Assembly: GCA_004551485.1 (NCBI GenBank)
Contig: SBLD01000019.1
Location: forward strand, 1 to 39,578
Direction of reading: 5' to 3'
Length of the DNA: 39,578 nt
DNA from: Billgrantia azerbaijanica
GTDB taxonomy: Bacteria > Pseudomonadota > Gammaproteobacteria > Pseudomonadales > Halomonadaceae
Part shown: positions 26,458 to 35,493 of the stretch, one piece after another
Layout: every line of letters starts with the position of its first letter
How positions within the stretch are numbered: the stretch's first letter is position 1
Notes under the pieces: model-generated
Seen by the model: only the letters and a program-made list of their open reading frames with translations
What the model was told of the DNA's origin: nothing
Database searches by the model: none
Position numbers and translations under genes: made by a program

Positions 26458-28971
26458 TCAGACGGGGGCATGAAGCGACTTGTCCAGGTAACGGCGGGCA
26501 AACTCCGGCGCTCCGGCGGGTCGCCCGAGCAGGTACCCCTGCAGCAGGTCGACGGGATAGCGCGCCAGTGCCTGGCGCTGCGCTTCGGTCTCGACGCCTT
26601 CGGCCGCCACCTGGAGCCCCAGCTCATGCGCCATGCCGGTGACCGCGGCAACGATGGCGGCACTCCCCCGCTCGCTCCCATCGAGTCGCTGGATGAAACG
26701 GCGATCGATCTTCAAGGTGGTCACCGGCAGGTCCTGCAGGTAGCTCAGCGAGGAGTAGCCGGTGCCGAAATCATCGATGGCGATGCTGCAGCCCAGCTCG
26801 CGAACCCCCTGCAGAATCGCCGTGACCTGCTGATGCTTGTCGACCAGGGTACTCTCGGTGATCTCGACCCCCAGCATGCCGGGCGGCAGCCCGTACTGAG
26901 CCATCAGCGCCGCGACGCGGTCGGCCAGGTCGTTCTGCCAGAACTGACGCACGGAGAGGTTCACCGCCACCGGCACGGGTGCGAGGCCAGCGCGCTGCCA
27001 GGCGCCGAGCTGCGCGCACACCAGCTGCAGTATGTGCTCGCCCAGCGGGATCATCAGGCCGGCGCGCTCGGCCAGGGGGATGAAGTCGCCGGGCGATACC
27101 GTGCCAAACAGCGGGTGATGCCAGCGCGCCAGCGCCTCGGCACTGTGCAAGCGCCCGCTGCGGCTGTCGAACAGCGGCTGGTAGTGCACCTCCAGCCCCT
27201 CGCCCGTCTCGACGCTGTTGCGCAGCGCGGTTTCCAGGGCCAGTTGCCGGTCGTCCCGGCGGTTCATTTCCGAACGGTAGAAGCGGTAGGCGTTGCGCCC
27301 TTCCTGCTTGGCGCGGTACATCGCCACGTCGGCATCATGGATGAGCGTCTCGGCGCTATCCGCATCGTCCGGGTAGAGGCTGATGCCGAGGCTCGCCCCC
27401 ACGCGGAAGCGCTGATCGCCCAGTTGACAAGGCTCGCTCACCGCCTCGACCAGGCGGCGAGCAATGCGCGTCGCCTCGTCGATCTCGCCGAGGTCGGGCA
27501 ACAGCACCAGGAACTCGTCGCCACCCAGCCGCGCCAGGGTGTCATCCTCTCGCAGCCGCCCCTGTAGCCGCCCGGCGATCAGCACCAGCAGCTCGTCACC
27601 CATGGCGTGACCGAGCGTGTCGTTGACCTGCTTGAAGTGATCGAGGTCGAGGAAGATCACCGCCAGGCGCGTCTGGTTACGGTGGGCATGCCGGATCGCC
27701 AGCTCGAGACGATCCTCGAGCAGACGGCGGTTGGGCAGGCTGGTCAACGGGTCGTAGTAGGCCAGGCGGCGAATGCGCTCCTCGTTCTCGCGAATGTGCG
27801 TAATGTCGTTGAAGAGCGCCGCATAGTGGGTCACGCGCCCGTCGTCGTCGGTGATGGCGGTGATGGTCAGCAGCTCCAGGTATAGCTCGCCGCTCTTGCG
27901 CCGGTTCCAGATCTCGCCACGCCAGTAACCGCAGCGCTGCAGGGTGTCCCACATCTGTCGATAGAAGGCGGCGTCGTGACGTCCCGACGAGAGGATCTGC
28001 GGGGTGCGCCCGACCGCCTCCTCCAGAGTGAAGCCCGTCATGTGGGTGAAGGCGGGATTGACGAACTCGATGCGATTCCGGTCATCGGTGATGATGATGC
28101 CCTCGAGCGAGGAGTCGATGACCCGCTCGGCGAGCTGCAGGTTGCGGCGCGATTGCGCCAGGGCGTGATCGCGCTGCTCAAGGGCCTCGCGCAGGTCCTG
28201 CAGATAGAGCTGCTCGGCCCCCACCAGCATGTCACGGAAGCCCAGCAGGCCTGCCACTTTCCCGGCATCGTCGAGCACGGCCAGGTGGCGAACCTGGTTG
28301 TCGAGCAACCGGTCACGGGCGGCAATCAGGGTGTCACGCAGGTGTACGGTCAGCAGCGGCCGACTGGCCAGCGCACCGATGGGCGTGTTGCCGGGATGAC
28401 GCGCCACGAAGCGCACCAGGTCCCGCTCGGTGAGAATCCCCAGCCCCTGCTGGGCGCAGCACACCACGGCGGCATCACAGCCGCCCCGATGCATGTCCTG
28501 CGCCGCCTCGGCGAGCAGCCGGTCACCGGGGAGAACCAGCGGGCGCTGACGCATGGCACCCTGCACCTCGCGCAGCCGCAGGTAGGGCTCGAGCCCCTGG
28601 TTGAGCGCCACGTCGGTCTGGGAAAGGATGCCGACGGGGGCCCCGCTGTCGTCGACGACCAGGAAGTGGCGCCGCCCTTCGGCGGCAAAGCGCATGGCTG
28701 CCTCGCCCACTGGCGTGGCGAAGTGAAGCCCGGTGATCGGCTGACTCATGACCTCACCGATGGGCGTGCGCACCGCCGCGGGATCGGCAAAATCAACGGC
28801 CAGGGCGTCACGCTCGGTCCAGATGCCCTGCGCCTGTCCGCCCTCGACCACGACGATGGAGCTGCACTGGCGTTCCGCCATGCGGTCCGCAGCCACACAG
28901 AGGGGGGTATCGGGCTCACAGGTGAGCAGCCCGGTCTGCATGATGCGCTCGATGGGCAGGTCGTGGCTCAT
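26458..28971 (-). CDS. CBS-PAS-GGDEF-EAL cyclic-di-GMP protein
   Basis: An 837-residue cytoplasmic protein without membrane helices. Two tandem CBS pairs are seen (about 7-125 and 135-250), then a PAS domain (about 285-395). A GGDEF domain (about 405-570) has an intact GGDEF at 483-487 and an inhibitory RxxD site, REDD, at 474-477. It also has NDTLGHAMGDE. The EAL domain (about 580-830) has E612-A-L, NLSVRQF, EITES, IDDFGTGYSSL, LKID, AEGVET and LQGYLLGRP, so it can be active. It could make and break cyclic-di-GMP. CBS pairs often bind adenine nucleotides, so control by energy state is plausible. Its ATG overlaps the stop of the upstream gene (ATGA), so the two are coupled. Confidence 0.93.
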   Translation of the reverse strand: MSHDLPIERIMQTGLLTCEPDTPLCVAADRMAERQCSSIVVVEGGQAQGIWTERDALAVDFADPAAVRTPIGEVMSQPITGLHFATPVGEAAMRFAAEGRRHFLVVDDSGAPVGILSQTDVALNQGLEPYLRLREVQGAMRQRPLVLPGDRLLAEAAQDMHRGGCDAAVVCCAQQGLGILTERDLVRFVARHPGNTPIGALASRPLLTVHLRDTLIAARDRLLDNQVRHLAVLDDAGKVAGLLGFRDMLVGAEQLYLQDLREALEQRDHALAQSRRNLQLAERVIDSSLEGIIITDDRNRIEFVNPAFTHMTGFTLEEAVGRTPQILSSGRHDAAFYRQMWDTLQRCGYWRGEIWNRRKSGELYLELLTITAITDDDGRVTHYAALFNDITHIRENEERIRRLAYYDPLTSLPNRRLLEDRLELAIRHAHRNQTRLAVIFLDLDHFKQVNDTLGHAMGDELLVLIAGRLQGRLREDDTLARLGGDEFLVLLPDLGEIDEATRIARRLVEAVSEPCQLGDQRFRVGASLGISLYPDDADSAETLIHDADVAMYRAKQEGRNAYRFYRSEMNRRDDRQLALETALRNSVETGEGLEVHYQPLFDSRSGRLHSAEALARWHHPLFGTVSPGDFIPLAERAGLMIPLGEHILQLVCAQLGAWQRAGLAPVPVAVNLSVRQFWQNDLADRVAALMAQYGLPPGMLGVEITESTLVDKHQQVTAILQGVRELGCSIAIDDFGTGYSSLSYLQDLPVTTLKIDRRFIQRLDGSERGSAAIVAAVTGMAHELGLQVAAEGVETEAQRQALARYPVDLLQGYLLGRPAGAPEFARRYLDKSLHAPV

Positions 28972-30752
28972 GGCGCCTCGCTGGCGGGGCGAATGCCGGC
29001 CTGCTGCAGCTCCACCCACTCCCGACGTGCCGGCCAGTCGCTCAACCAGGCTGGCAGACCCTCTGGCGGCATGGGGCGGGCGATACCGTATCCCTGGGCC
29101 AGGGCGCAGCCCAAGGTGGCGAGGGCTCGGGCATGCTCCAGGGTCTCCACCCCTTCGGCGAGCATGGCACGACCGAAACGGTTCGCCATGTAGATGATGC
29201 TCTCGACGATGGCCATGTCGTCGGGATCGGTGAGCATGTCACGCACGAAGCTCTGGTCGATCTTGATCAGGTCCACGGGGAGCTGCCGCAGATAGGTCAG
29301 CGACGAGAAGCCGGTACCGAAGTCATCGATGGCGACCAGCAGGCCCAGCTCCTGGCAGCGCCGGATGGCCGCCATGGCCTGCTCGATGTCGTGCATGGCC
29401 GCCGTCTCGAGCACTTCGAGCTTGAGCATGCAGGGCGGCACCCGAGGGTTGGCCTCGAGGAGGGTGGCGAGTCGTTCGGGGAAGTCCTCCCGCAGCAGGT
29501 GCGAAGGCGAGATGTTGACGCTCACCGGCAGCGTGATGCCCGCCTCGCGCCAGGTCTGAAGCTGGGCGAGCGTCTCGACCAACACCCACTCGCCAAGGTC
29601 GATCTCGAGCGCGGTGCCGGCGATGTCGGGCAGGAAGCGCCCGGGGGCGAGCAGCCCCTTCTCGGGGTGCTGCCAGCGCACCAGCGCCTCGACACCCACC
29701 ACCTCACCGCTCGTCATGTCGACCTGTGGCTGATAGTGCAGGCGCAGCTCGCCGGCACTCACCGCCTCGGCAAAACGGCGGCGCCGCTCCTGACGTACCC
29801 GTAGGGCCAGGTCCAGGTCGGGGTCGAAGCGATGGTAGGTATCGCGCCCGCGCTGCTTGGCACGATACATGGCCTGGGTGGCGTGACGCAGCAGCATGTC
29901 GCCGTTGGCCGCGTCGCCGGGGTAGTGCGTCACGCCCAGGCTGGCGGTGATCCTTGCCGGCTGGTCGCCGATCCGGATCGGCTGACGAATGGCCCGCAGC
30001 AGCGCGTCGAGAAAAGCGTCATCCGCCTGGCGGTGAAGCACCATCACGAACTCGTCGCCACCGATCCGCGCCAGGACCTCGTCACCGCCCAGCAGATGGC
30101 TGATGCGCTGGGCAAAGGTGGCGAGCAGCACGTTACCGGCAGGCTCACCCAGACGGTCGTTGATGGCCTTGAAATGATCGAGATCGAGTGAGCACACCGT
30201 CAGCTCACCGCCGCTGCGCTCGGCATGCTGCATGGCGTCGTGGATGAGCTGGGTCACCAGTTGCAGGTTGGGAAGACCGGTCAGGGCATCGAAGAACACC
30301 TCGCGACTGCCCGAGGGGACCTGGCCGGTATCGGCCAGCACGGCGAGATCGATCACCACGATGACATGATGCGCCACGCTCCCCGCATCGTCGCGAACGC
30401 GCCTCAGCGAGAGAATCGCCGGGCGCTCCTCCCCGCTGGCGTGCCGGCACACCACCTGGATGCGCGCACGGTCGTCGCAGACTTCGGGGAGTGCCGGCGA
30501 TCGCCAAGCGAGGAAAGACGTCAACGGCTCCCCGAGAACCGCCTCCGCCGGGCAACCTATGAAGTCGCCGAAGGCCTGATTCATGTCGAGGATACGTTGC
30601 TGCGCATCGGTGAGGAGGATGGCTTCGTTGGCTTCCTCGAAAACGCGGCGGGGCGATTCTGGCAAATGCCAGGGTGGCTCATCGCACCGTGCAGCCTTCG
30701 TGGCTGGAGCATCAGGCGGAATAGCCGTCGAATCGAAAGGCGATCGCTTCAT
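28968..30752 (-). CDS. PAS-GGDEF-EAL protein with degenerate cyclase site
   Basis: A 594-residue cytoplasmic protein. A PAS domain (about 33-135) is followed by a GGDEF domain (about 150-312) and an EAL domain (about 325-575). GGDEF at 231-235 is intact. But the usual GHxxGD is GEPAGN at 202-207, so the guanine-binding aspartate (D344 in PleD numbering) is Asn207. The inhibitory RxxD is also absent (GGDE at 222-225). The EAL half keeps E355-A-L, NISPSHL, LEVLE, IDDFGTGFSSL, IKID, AEGVET and AQGYGIARP. It is most likely a phosphodiesterase whose GGDEF half is regulatory. The start at 30752 has a weak GGAT site. Confidence 0.92.
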   Translation of the reverse strand: MKRSPFDSTAIPPDAPATKAARCDEPPWHLPESPRRVFEEANEAILLTDAQQRILDMNQAFGDFIGCPAEAVLGEPLTSFLAWRSPALPEVCDDRARIQVVCRHASGEERPAILSLRRVRDDAGSVAHHVIVVIDLAVLADTGQVPSGSREVFFDALTGLPNLQLVTQLIHDAMQHAERSGGELTVCSLDLDHFKAINDRLGEPAGNVLLATFAQRISHLLGGDEVLARIGGDEFVMVLHRQADDAFLDALLRAIRQPIRIGDQPARITASLGVTHYPGDAANGDMLLRHATQAMYRAKQRGRDTYHRFDPDLDLALRVRQERRRRFAEAVSAGELRLHYQPQVDMTSGEVVGVEALVRWQHPEKGLLAPGRFLPDIAGTALEIDLGEWVLVETLAQLQTWREAGITLPVSVNISPSHLLREDFPERLATLLEANPRVPPCMLKLEVLETAAMHDIEQAMAAIRRCQELGLLVAIDDFGTGFSSLTYLRQLPVDLIKIDQSFVRDMLTDPDDMAIVESIIYMANRFGRAMLAEGVETLEHARALATLGCALAQGYGIARPMPPEGLPAWLSDWPARREWVELQQAGIRPASEAP

Positions 30753-30803
30753 CTATTATCCGTGCTCCCTGCTCATGTGTGCCCTCCCAGGCCTTCGAGC
30801 CTA

Positions 30804-32447
30804 TCACGAGGCAGCTTCAGGGAGAGGATCGATAGCTGCGGACTCCTCTTCGCTTCTCCCGCGACGGATGCGATGAGCCCGAAAGCGCTGCTCGCGGCTG
30901 ACCCACTCTTTCCCTTGTCCGGCCAGGCGCAACGACGAAATGGCGACGCTCAGCCGTTCGACCCGCTCGGCCAGCTGGGTGCCGAGAGAGGCAGAATTCG
31001 CCACCCACTCGGAATTCTGACGAGTCGACGACTCCATCGTGGCGACGGCCTTGTTGATCTGCTCGAGCCCGATCGCCTGCTCACGGGACGCAGTAGCGAT
31101 CTCGCGGATAAGGGTATCGATGCCACCCACGGCATCGACGACTCCGCGATTATGCACCTCGAGACTGCTGATGCGCTGCCCACCTACCCTGACATCTCCC
31201 AACGTACCGTCAATGAGACCGCGCACGTTCTCCGCGGACTCGGCCGAGCTTTCCGCCAGACGGCGTACCTCTTGTGCCACCACGGCGAATCCGCGGCCGT
31301 GGACACCAGCACGTGCCGCCTCGACCGAGGCATTGAGAGCCAATAGATTGGTTTGAAACGCCAGCGCCTCGATCGCCTCGATGGCCTCGGTCATCTTACC
31401 GGCACTGGCAGCAATCTGCTTCATGCTTGCCACCAGCTGCATGACGACCTGGTCGCTTTCTCCCACTGCACGGCGCACCTTGTCAGCCTCACTCTCGGCC
31501 TGCCCAGTGTTGGCGGCATTCTGCTGCACCGTGGTAGTGAGCTCCTCCATGCTGGCCGCTGTCTGCTGCAATGAGTCGGATTGCTGACGGGTATGCGAGG
31601 CCAGGTTGCGATTGTCGCGCTCGAGCTCGGCCGTCTCCCGCGAGACGACCTCAAGGAGTTGATGGATATCCAGGGAGATATTGGCCAGGCTGCGCTGCAT
31701 GATGCTCATGGCGTCGATCACCTCACCGAAGCCGTCTCGGCCAACGGGCGGTGGTGCCGCGGCCAGGTTGCCGGCCGCGACCTGCATGGCGAAGTCCCGC
31801 GTGCGGGCCACGGCAGCGCCGTGACGGCGCCACACGCTGATCACCAGGCCACCCACCACCAGGGCGATCAGCAGGCGCCACTGCCACACCAGCGGCCCAG
31901 CCAACATCAGGCCGGCAACCGCCATCAGCAGCGTGGCCACCAGCCGGCCCTGCAAGGCATTGAGAGACAGCCGCTGCAACACACCGACGAGCCCGGTACG
32001 CACCAGACGGCCGCGATCCAGCCCGATGCCCCGGGCGCGCCCCTCGCGGATTCGCGCGTAGAGCGCCTCCGCCCGCGCCTTGTCGGTATCGCACGGCTTG
32101 ACCCGTACCGAGGTGTAGCCCTTGACCTTGCCCTCCTCGACGATCGGTACCACGTTGGCATGCACCCAATAGAAATCACCGTTCTTGCGCCGATTCTTGA
32201 CCAGACCCGACCACACCTGCCCTGCTTCAATGGTCTCCCAAAGGTTGGCGAAAGCAGCCTCCGGCATATCAGGGTGGCGAATCAGATTGTGGGGAGAACC
32301 GACCAGTTCCTCCTGGCTGTATCCGCTAACTTCACAGAAGGTGGGCGAAGCATAGGTGATACGCCCCTTGAGGTCGGTCCGTGAGACCAGGTTCTGATCC
32401 TCGCGTATCTCATACTCCCTCTCAGTGACTGGCTGATTATTGCGCAT
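30804..32447 (-). CDS. Aer-like PAS chemoreceptor
   Basis: A 547-residue receptor without a periplasmic sensor. The N-terminal PAS domain (about 15-115) has NLVSRTDLKGRITYASPTFCEVSGY, FRHPDMP-type IRHPDMPEAAF and KNRRKNGDFYWV, as in Aer. A hydrophobic hairpin lies at about 155-205, and the signalling domain has [33 protein letters not shown]. In Aer the PAS binds FAD and reports redox state; an FAD site is an inference here. AGGGA precedes the ATG at 32447; the open frame continues to 32540 without family sequence. It lies 51 bases upstream of the PAS-GGDEF-EAL gene. No sigma-28 site is seen before it. Confidence 0.9.
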   Translation of the reverse strand: MRNNQPVTEREYEIREDQNLVSRTDLKGRITYASPTFCEVSGYSQEELVGSPHNLIRHPDMPEAAFANLWETIEAGQVWSGLVKNRRKNGDFYWVHANVVPIVEEGKVKGYTSVRVKPCDTDKARAEALYARIREGRARGIGLDRGRLVRTGLVGVLQRLSLNALQGRLVATLLMAVAGLMLAGPLVWQWRLLIALVVGGLVISVWRRHGAAVARTRDFAMQVAAGNLAAAPPPVGRDGFGEVIDAMSIMQRSLANISLDIHQLLEVVSRETAELERDNRNLASHTRQQSDSLQQTAASMEELTTTVQQNAANTGQAESEADKVRRAVGESDQVVMQLVASMKQIAASAGKMTEAIEAIEALAFQTNLLALNASVEAARAGVHGRGFAVVAQEVRRLAESSAESAENVRGLIDGTLGDVRVGGQRISSLEVHNRGVVDAVGGIDTLIREIATASREQAIGLEQINKAVATMESSTRQNSEWVANSASLGTQLAERVERLSVAISSLRLAGQGKEWVSREQRFRAHRIRRGRSEEESAAIDPLPEAAS

Positions 32448-32569
32448 TGCATCCCTGCCCCGTCTTTTGACTATACGAATAGAACAACGCTGTATTAGCA
32501 GTTGCTCTCTACAGGAAAGCAATCTAATCAGGACCCACACAAGATGCCATGACTCACATCAACCAGACA

Positions 32570-32594
32570 CCTGGTTTCACTTGACAAAACCAGG
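32570..32594. repeat. Inverted repeat upstream of flaG
   Basis: A perfect 8-bp inverted repeat (cctggttt, 9-base loop, aaaccagg) overlaps at its right end with a second small one (caggcg/cgcctg, 32591-32606). Both lie in the 267-base gap between the Aer-like gene and flaG. They could be a regulator site or mutually exclusive stems. Confidence 0.35.
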
Positions 32595-32631
32595 CGACGC
32601 CGCCTGATCCACACCATCATTCACTGGGGAC

Positions 32632-32658
32632 TAAAGTTGCCGGCGACCCGGCCGATAT
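32632..32658 (+). promoter_or_regulatory. Sigma-28 (FliA) promoter of flaG
   Basis: TAAAGTTG (32632-32639), exactly 11 bases, then GCCGATAT (32651-32658). Only two bases differ from TAAAGTTT-N11-GCCGATAA. It lies 56 bases before the flaG start codon, in the right direction. Confidence 0.85.
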
Positions 32659-32714
32659 CCCCTGTCACGAAGGGACCCGTTACGGGTAGGGAACCAACAA
32701 GAAGGGACAACGCC

Positions 32715-33083
32715 ATGACTTCACCATTGACCGACGCCACCAGCGCTCCGGGCACGACGGCCCTCCAGGAGATGACGCCACGCGAACGCAAGGAGACCGT
32801 GCTGGCCTCGTTGCCCACGGCCGGTAGCCTGCTGGCCCAGGCGGAGAGCCATGCCCTGGCCCCCGGTCAGGCTGAGCTGGTCGAACCGGTGCAGCGCATC
32901 AACGAGGTGCTGCGCCAGTACGGCGTGGAGTTCGAGCTCAACGAGGTGCCGTCACGCGTGGTGACCAAGATCATCGACCGAGAGTCCGGCGAGGTGCTGC
33001 GCCAGATTCCCGCGGAGGAGGTGCTGGCAATCGCCGAGCGTCTGGAGGAGCTGCGCGGCCGATTGATCGACCTGGAAGCGTGA
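32715..33083 (+). CDS. flaG: FlaG family flagellar protein
   Basis: A 122-residue protein with a variable N-terminal half and a conserved end with NEVPSRVVTKIIDRESGEVLRQIPAEEVLAIAERL, the FlaG family core. FlaG affects filament length in relatives; its exact role is not settled. The start at 32715 has AAGGGA 7 bases upstream. It is transcribed from the sigma-28 promoter and converges on fliE with only 15 bases between, and no terminator stem is seen there. Confidence 0.9.
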   Translation: MTSPLTDATSAPGTTALQEMTPRERKETVLASLPTAGSLLAQAESHALAPGQAELVEPVQRINEVLRQYGVEFELNEVPSRVVTKIIDRESGEVLRQIPAEEVLAIAERLEELRGRLIDLEA

Positions 33084-33098
33084 CCGCGAAACCGCCGA

Positions 33099-33428
33099 TC
33101 ACACCTGCATGTTCATGATGTCCTTGTAGGCCGTGACGAGCCGGCTGCGCACCTGCTTGCCCATCTCGAAGGCAACGCTGGCTTTCTGCATGTCGACCAT
33201 CACATCGTTGAGCTCGACACCGGGATCGCCGGTCTGGAAAGCCATCGCCTTGCTGTTGGCGGCCTGCTGGAGCTGGTTGATGCGCTGGATCGAGGCCTGG
33301 AGTTCACCGGCAAAGCCGCCCTCTCCCACCGTCGTGGAAACCTGCTGTCCCTTTTCCGACTGCCCGGCAGCCTGGGTGGCGAGACTCTGCATCTGGGCGA
33401 GCATCGACTGGATGGCAGGTGAACTCAT
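33099..33428 (-). CDS. fliE: Flagellar hook-basal body protein FliE
   Basis: A 109-residue protein that joins the MS ring to the proximal rod. The C-terminal part has DPGVELNDVMVDMQKASVAFEMGKQVRSRLVTAYKDIMNMQV-like order: DVMVDMQKAS followed by KLV-type RSRLV and a final YKDIMNMQV, as in all FliE proteins. It stands alone on the minus strand, divergent from fliF, as in enteric bacteria. No good ribosome site is seen: AGGG lies about 12 bases before the ATG. Confidence 0.95.
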   Translation of the reverse strand: MSSPAIQSMLAQMQSLATQAAGQSEKGQQVSTTVGEGGFAGELQASIQRINQLQQAANSKAMAFQTGDPGVELNDVMVDMQKASVAFEMGKQVRSRLVTAYKDIMNMQV

Positions 33429-33711
33429 GACGCGTCATACCCTGTGTGATCCTTGAAGTGACGCCAGGCTAACAGCTTGACGCCACAGGTCATGCAGCCA
33501 ATTGGCACGCAAATACCGGGCTTTTCCCGCCTTTGGCATGGACGCCGATTTGCATAATGGCGCTCATCACAATTGCGCGCACAACCGGCCACGCTTTGTG
33601 GCCTGGCGAGCGCCAGTATATCGATGGACGGATGCAGTCGATGCCATCATCAAGAACACGCAGGGAACTCAGGGTTGATCGGGCGAGCATGGCGCTCTTG
33701 CGGGGGTGCAC
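33429..33711. promoter_or_regulatory. Divergent fliE/fliF intergenic region
   Basis: This 283-base gap must hold the promoters for fliE and for the fliFGHIJK operon. It is less GC-rich than its surroundings. I see no clear sigma-28 or sigma-70 hexamer pair. A TGG/TTGCA pair with sigma-54 spacing (33539-33554) is too poor in the -24 half to claim. In organisms with fliE divergent from fliF the master regulator FlhDC often acts here. Confidence 0.4.
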
Positions 33712-35493
33712 ATGAGCAGTGGCGCTTCGACGCCAAACCGCCAGGAGACCACGTCCAACGCATCAGCCAACGCCACACCCAGCGGCACGCTGGGCCGGCT
33801 GGCGGCACCCCTGCGCGGCAACCCCCTGATCGCCGTACTCATCGGCGGCGCCGCCTCGATCGCCATCGTGGTGGCCCTGCTGATGTGGGCGCGCGCGCCC
33901 GAATACCGGGTGCTCTACAGCAATCTCTCCGAAGCGGACGGCGGCCGGATCATAAGCGAACTGGACAGTCGCGGCATTCCCTACCGTTTCAGCGAGGGCG
34001 GCCAGGCGCTGCTGGTCCCTGGCGACCAGGTACACACCCTGCGCCTGCAGCTCGCCGAGCAGGGGCTGCCGCAGGGCGGCAACGTGGGCTTCGAGCTGAT
34101 GGACGAGCAGGCTTTCGGGGTCAGCCAGTTCGCCGAGCAGGTAAATTTCCAGCGCGGCCTCGAGGGCGAGCTCTCACGGTCCATCGAGTCACTGGGTCCG
34201 GTCACACGGGCACGGGTGCACCTGGCCATGGCACGCTCTTCAGTCTTCGTGCGCGACCGCGAGCCCGCCAAGGCATCGGTGATTCTCACCCTGCAACCCG
34301 GTCGCGTCATGGGTGAAGGCCAGGTCAATGCCATCGTCCACATGGTCTCGAGCAGCGTACCGGACCTGGCGGCCGAGGATGTCACGGTGGTCGACCAGAA
34401 AGGTCGGCTGCTCTCCAGGAAGGACGCCGGCAGTCGCGACCTCGATGGCACGCAGCTCGACTATATCGCCGAGGTCGAACGCTCCTACCAGCAGCGCATC
34501 GAGAACATCCTGATACCCCTGCTGGGCCGTGAGCGGGTCCGCGCCCAGGTGGCCGCGCAGATCGATTTTTCCAGCCGCGAGCAGACCGCCGAACGCTTCG
34601 CCCCCAACCAGGCCCCCAATGAAGCCGCCGTACGCAGCCGCCAGTCCTCGCTCTCCTACAATGGAGATGACGGCCTGGCGCTCGGCATTCCCGGCGCATT
34701 GAGCAACACACCACCGGGCACCGCCCCCTCCCCCATCGCCCTCCCCGAAGGCGAGGACGACGCAGGGGCAGAAGACGGCGCAGCGGGAGAGGATGCGCAG
34801 GGTGACGCAGAGGCTGCCCAACAGGAGAGCCTGCAGGCCCTGAACAACCTCAGCCAGGACGACGTGGTCAACTACGAGGTCGATCGCAGCATCGAGCACG
34901 TCCAGCACCGCCGCGGGCGCATCGAGCGGCTCACCGCCGCCGTGGTGGTGGACTATCGCGACGAACGCAACGAAGAGGGCGAATGGCAGCAGGTACCGCT
35001 CAGCGACGTGGAGATCAACCAGATCGAGCGCCTGGTGCGTCAGGCCATCGGCTTCTCCCAGGCCCGCGGTGACGCGATCGAAGTGGTCAACAGCCCCTTC
35101 AGCCGTGTCGAGGAGGAGGAAGAAGCGCTCGAGTGGTGGCAGTCACCGCAGGTGCACTCGCTGGCCCTGACCTTCGGCCGCTACCTGCTGGTGGCGCTCG
35201 GCATCCTCTTCACCTATCTGCTGATCCTGCGCCCGCTGATCAAGCGCTACACCCAGCAACCGGTGCTCACCACCGCCACGCCGGGCGGCGCGCTGAGCGT
35301 CCAGGTCGGCGACGAGGAGAGCGGCCGCGATAGCGGTGACACCGAATCCGACGAGGAGCGGACCTATCCGAAGCCCAAGCGCCGGCGCAAGTCCTCTGCC
35401 TACGAGGACCATCTGACGGAGCTGCGCGAGATGGCCCAGGAGGATCCGCGCATGATTGCCATGATCGTACGCAACTGGATGAACCAAGAATGA
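33712..35493 (+). CDS. fliF: Flagellar MS-ring protein FliF
   Basis: Forms the membrane-supramembrane ring, the first part of the flagellum and the housing of the export gate. It has 593 residues. Membrane helix one is near 33-55 and helix two near 455-478 (YLLVALGILFTYLLILRPL). Periplasmic ring-building motifs lie between them, with GGNVGFELMDEQAFGVSQFAEQVNFQR early. An acidic insert rich in Glu, Asp and Ala (about 345-375) is longer than I expect. The C-terminal tail, with EDHLTELREMAQEDPRMIAMIVRNWM, binds FliG. The ATG at 33712 follows a GGGGGT; a GTG at 33706 would add two residues. Confidence 0.96.
   Translation: MSSGASTPNRQETTSNASANATPSGTLGRLAAPLRGNPLIAVLIGGAASIAIVVALLMWARAPEYRVLYSNLSEADGGRIISELDSRGIPYRFSEGGQALLVPGDQVHTLRLQLAEQGLPQGGNVGFELMDEQAFGVSQFAEQVNFQRGLEGELSRSIESLGPVTRARVHLAMARSSVFVRDREPAKASVILTLQPGRVMGEGQVNAIVHMVSSSVPDLAAEDVTVVDQKGRLLSRKDAGSRDLDGTQLDYIAEVERSYQQRIENILIPLLGRERVRAQVAAQIDFSSREQTAERFAPNQAPNEAAVRSRQSSLSYNGDDGLALGIPGALSNTPPGTAPSPIALPEGEDDAGAEDGAAGEDAQGDAEAAQQESLQALNNLSQDDVVNYEVDRSIEHVQHRRGRIERLTAAVVVDYRDERNEEGEWQQVPLSDVEINQIERLVRQAIGFSQARGDAIEVVNSPFSRVEEEEEALEWWQSPQVHSLALTFGRYLLVALGILFTYLLILRPLIKRYTQQPVLTTATPGGALSVQVGDEESGRDSGDTESDEERTYPKPKRRRKSSAYEDHLTELREMAQEDPRMIAMIVRNWMNQE

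Noticed and set aside
33502-33520. A second sigma-54-like -24 box (TTGGCACG) in the fliE/fliF gap
   Set aside because: No GC-containing -12 element follows at the right distance.
33539-33554. Possible sigma-54 promoter before fliF (TGG, then TTGCA with correct spacing)
   Set aside because: Only TGG of the -24 half matches. The gene order with fliE divergent from fliF is more like FlhDC-controlled systems.
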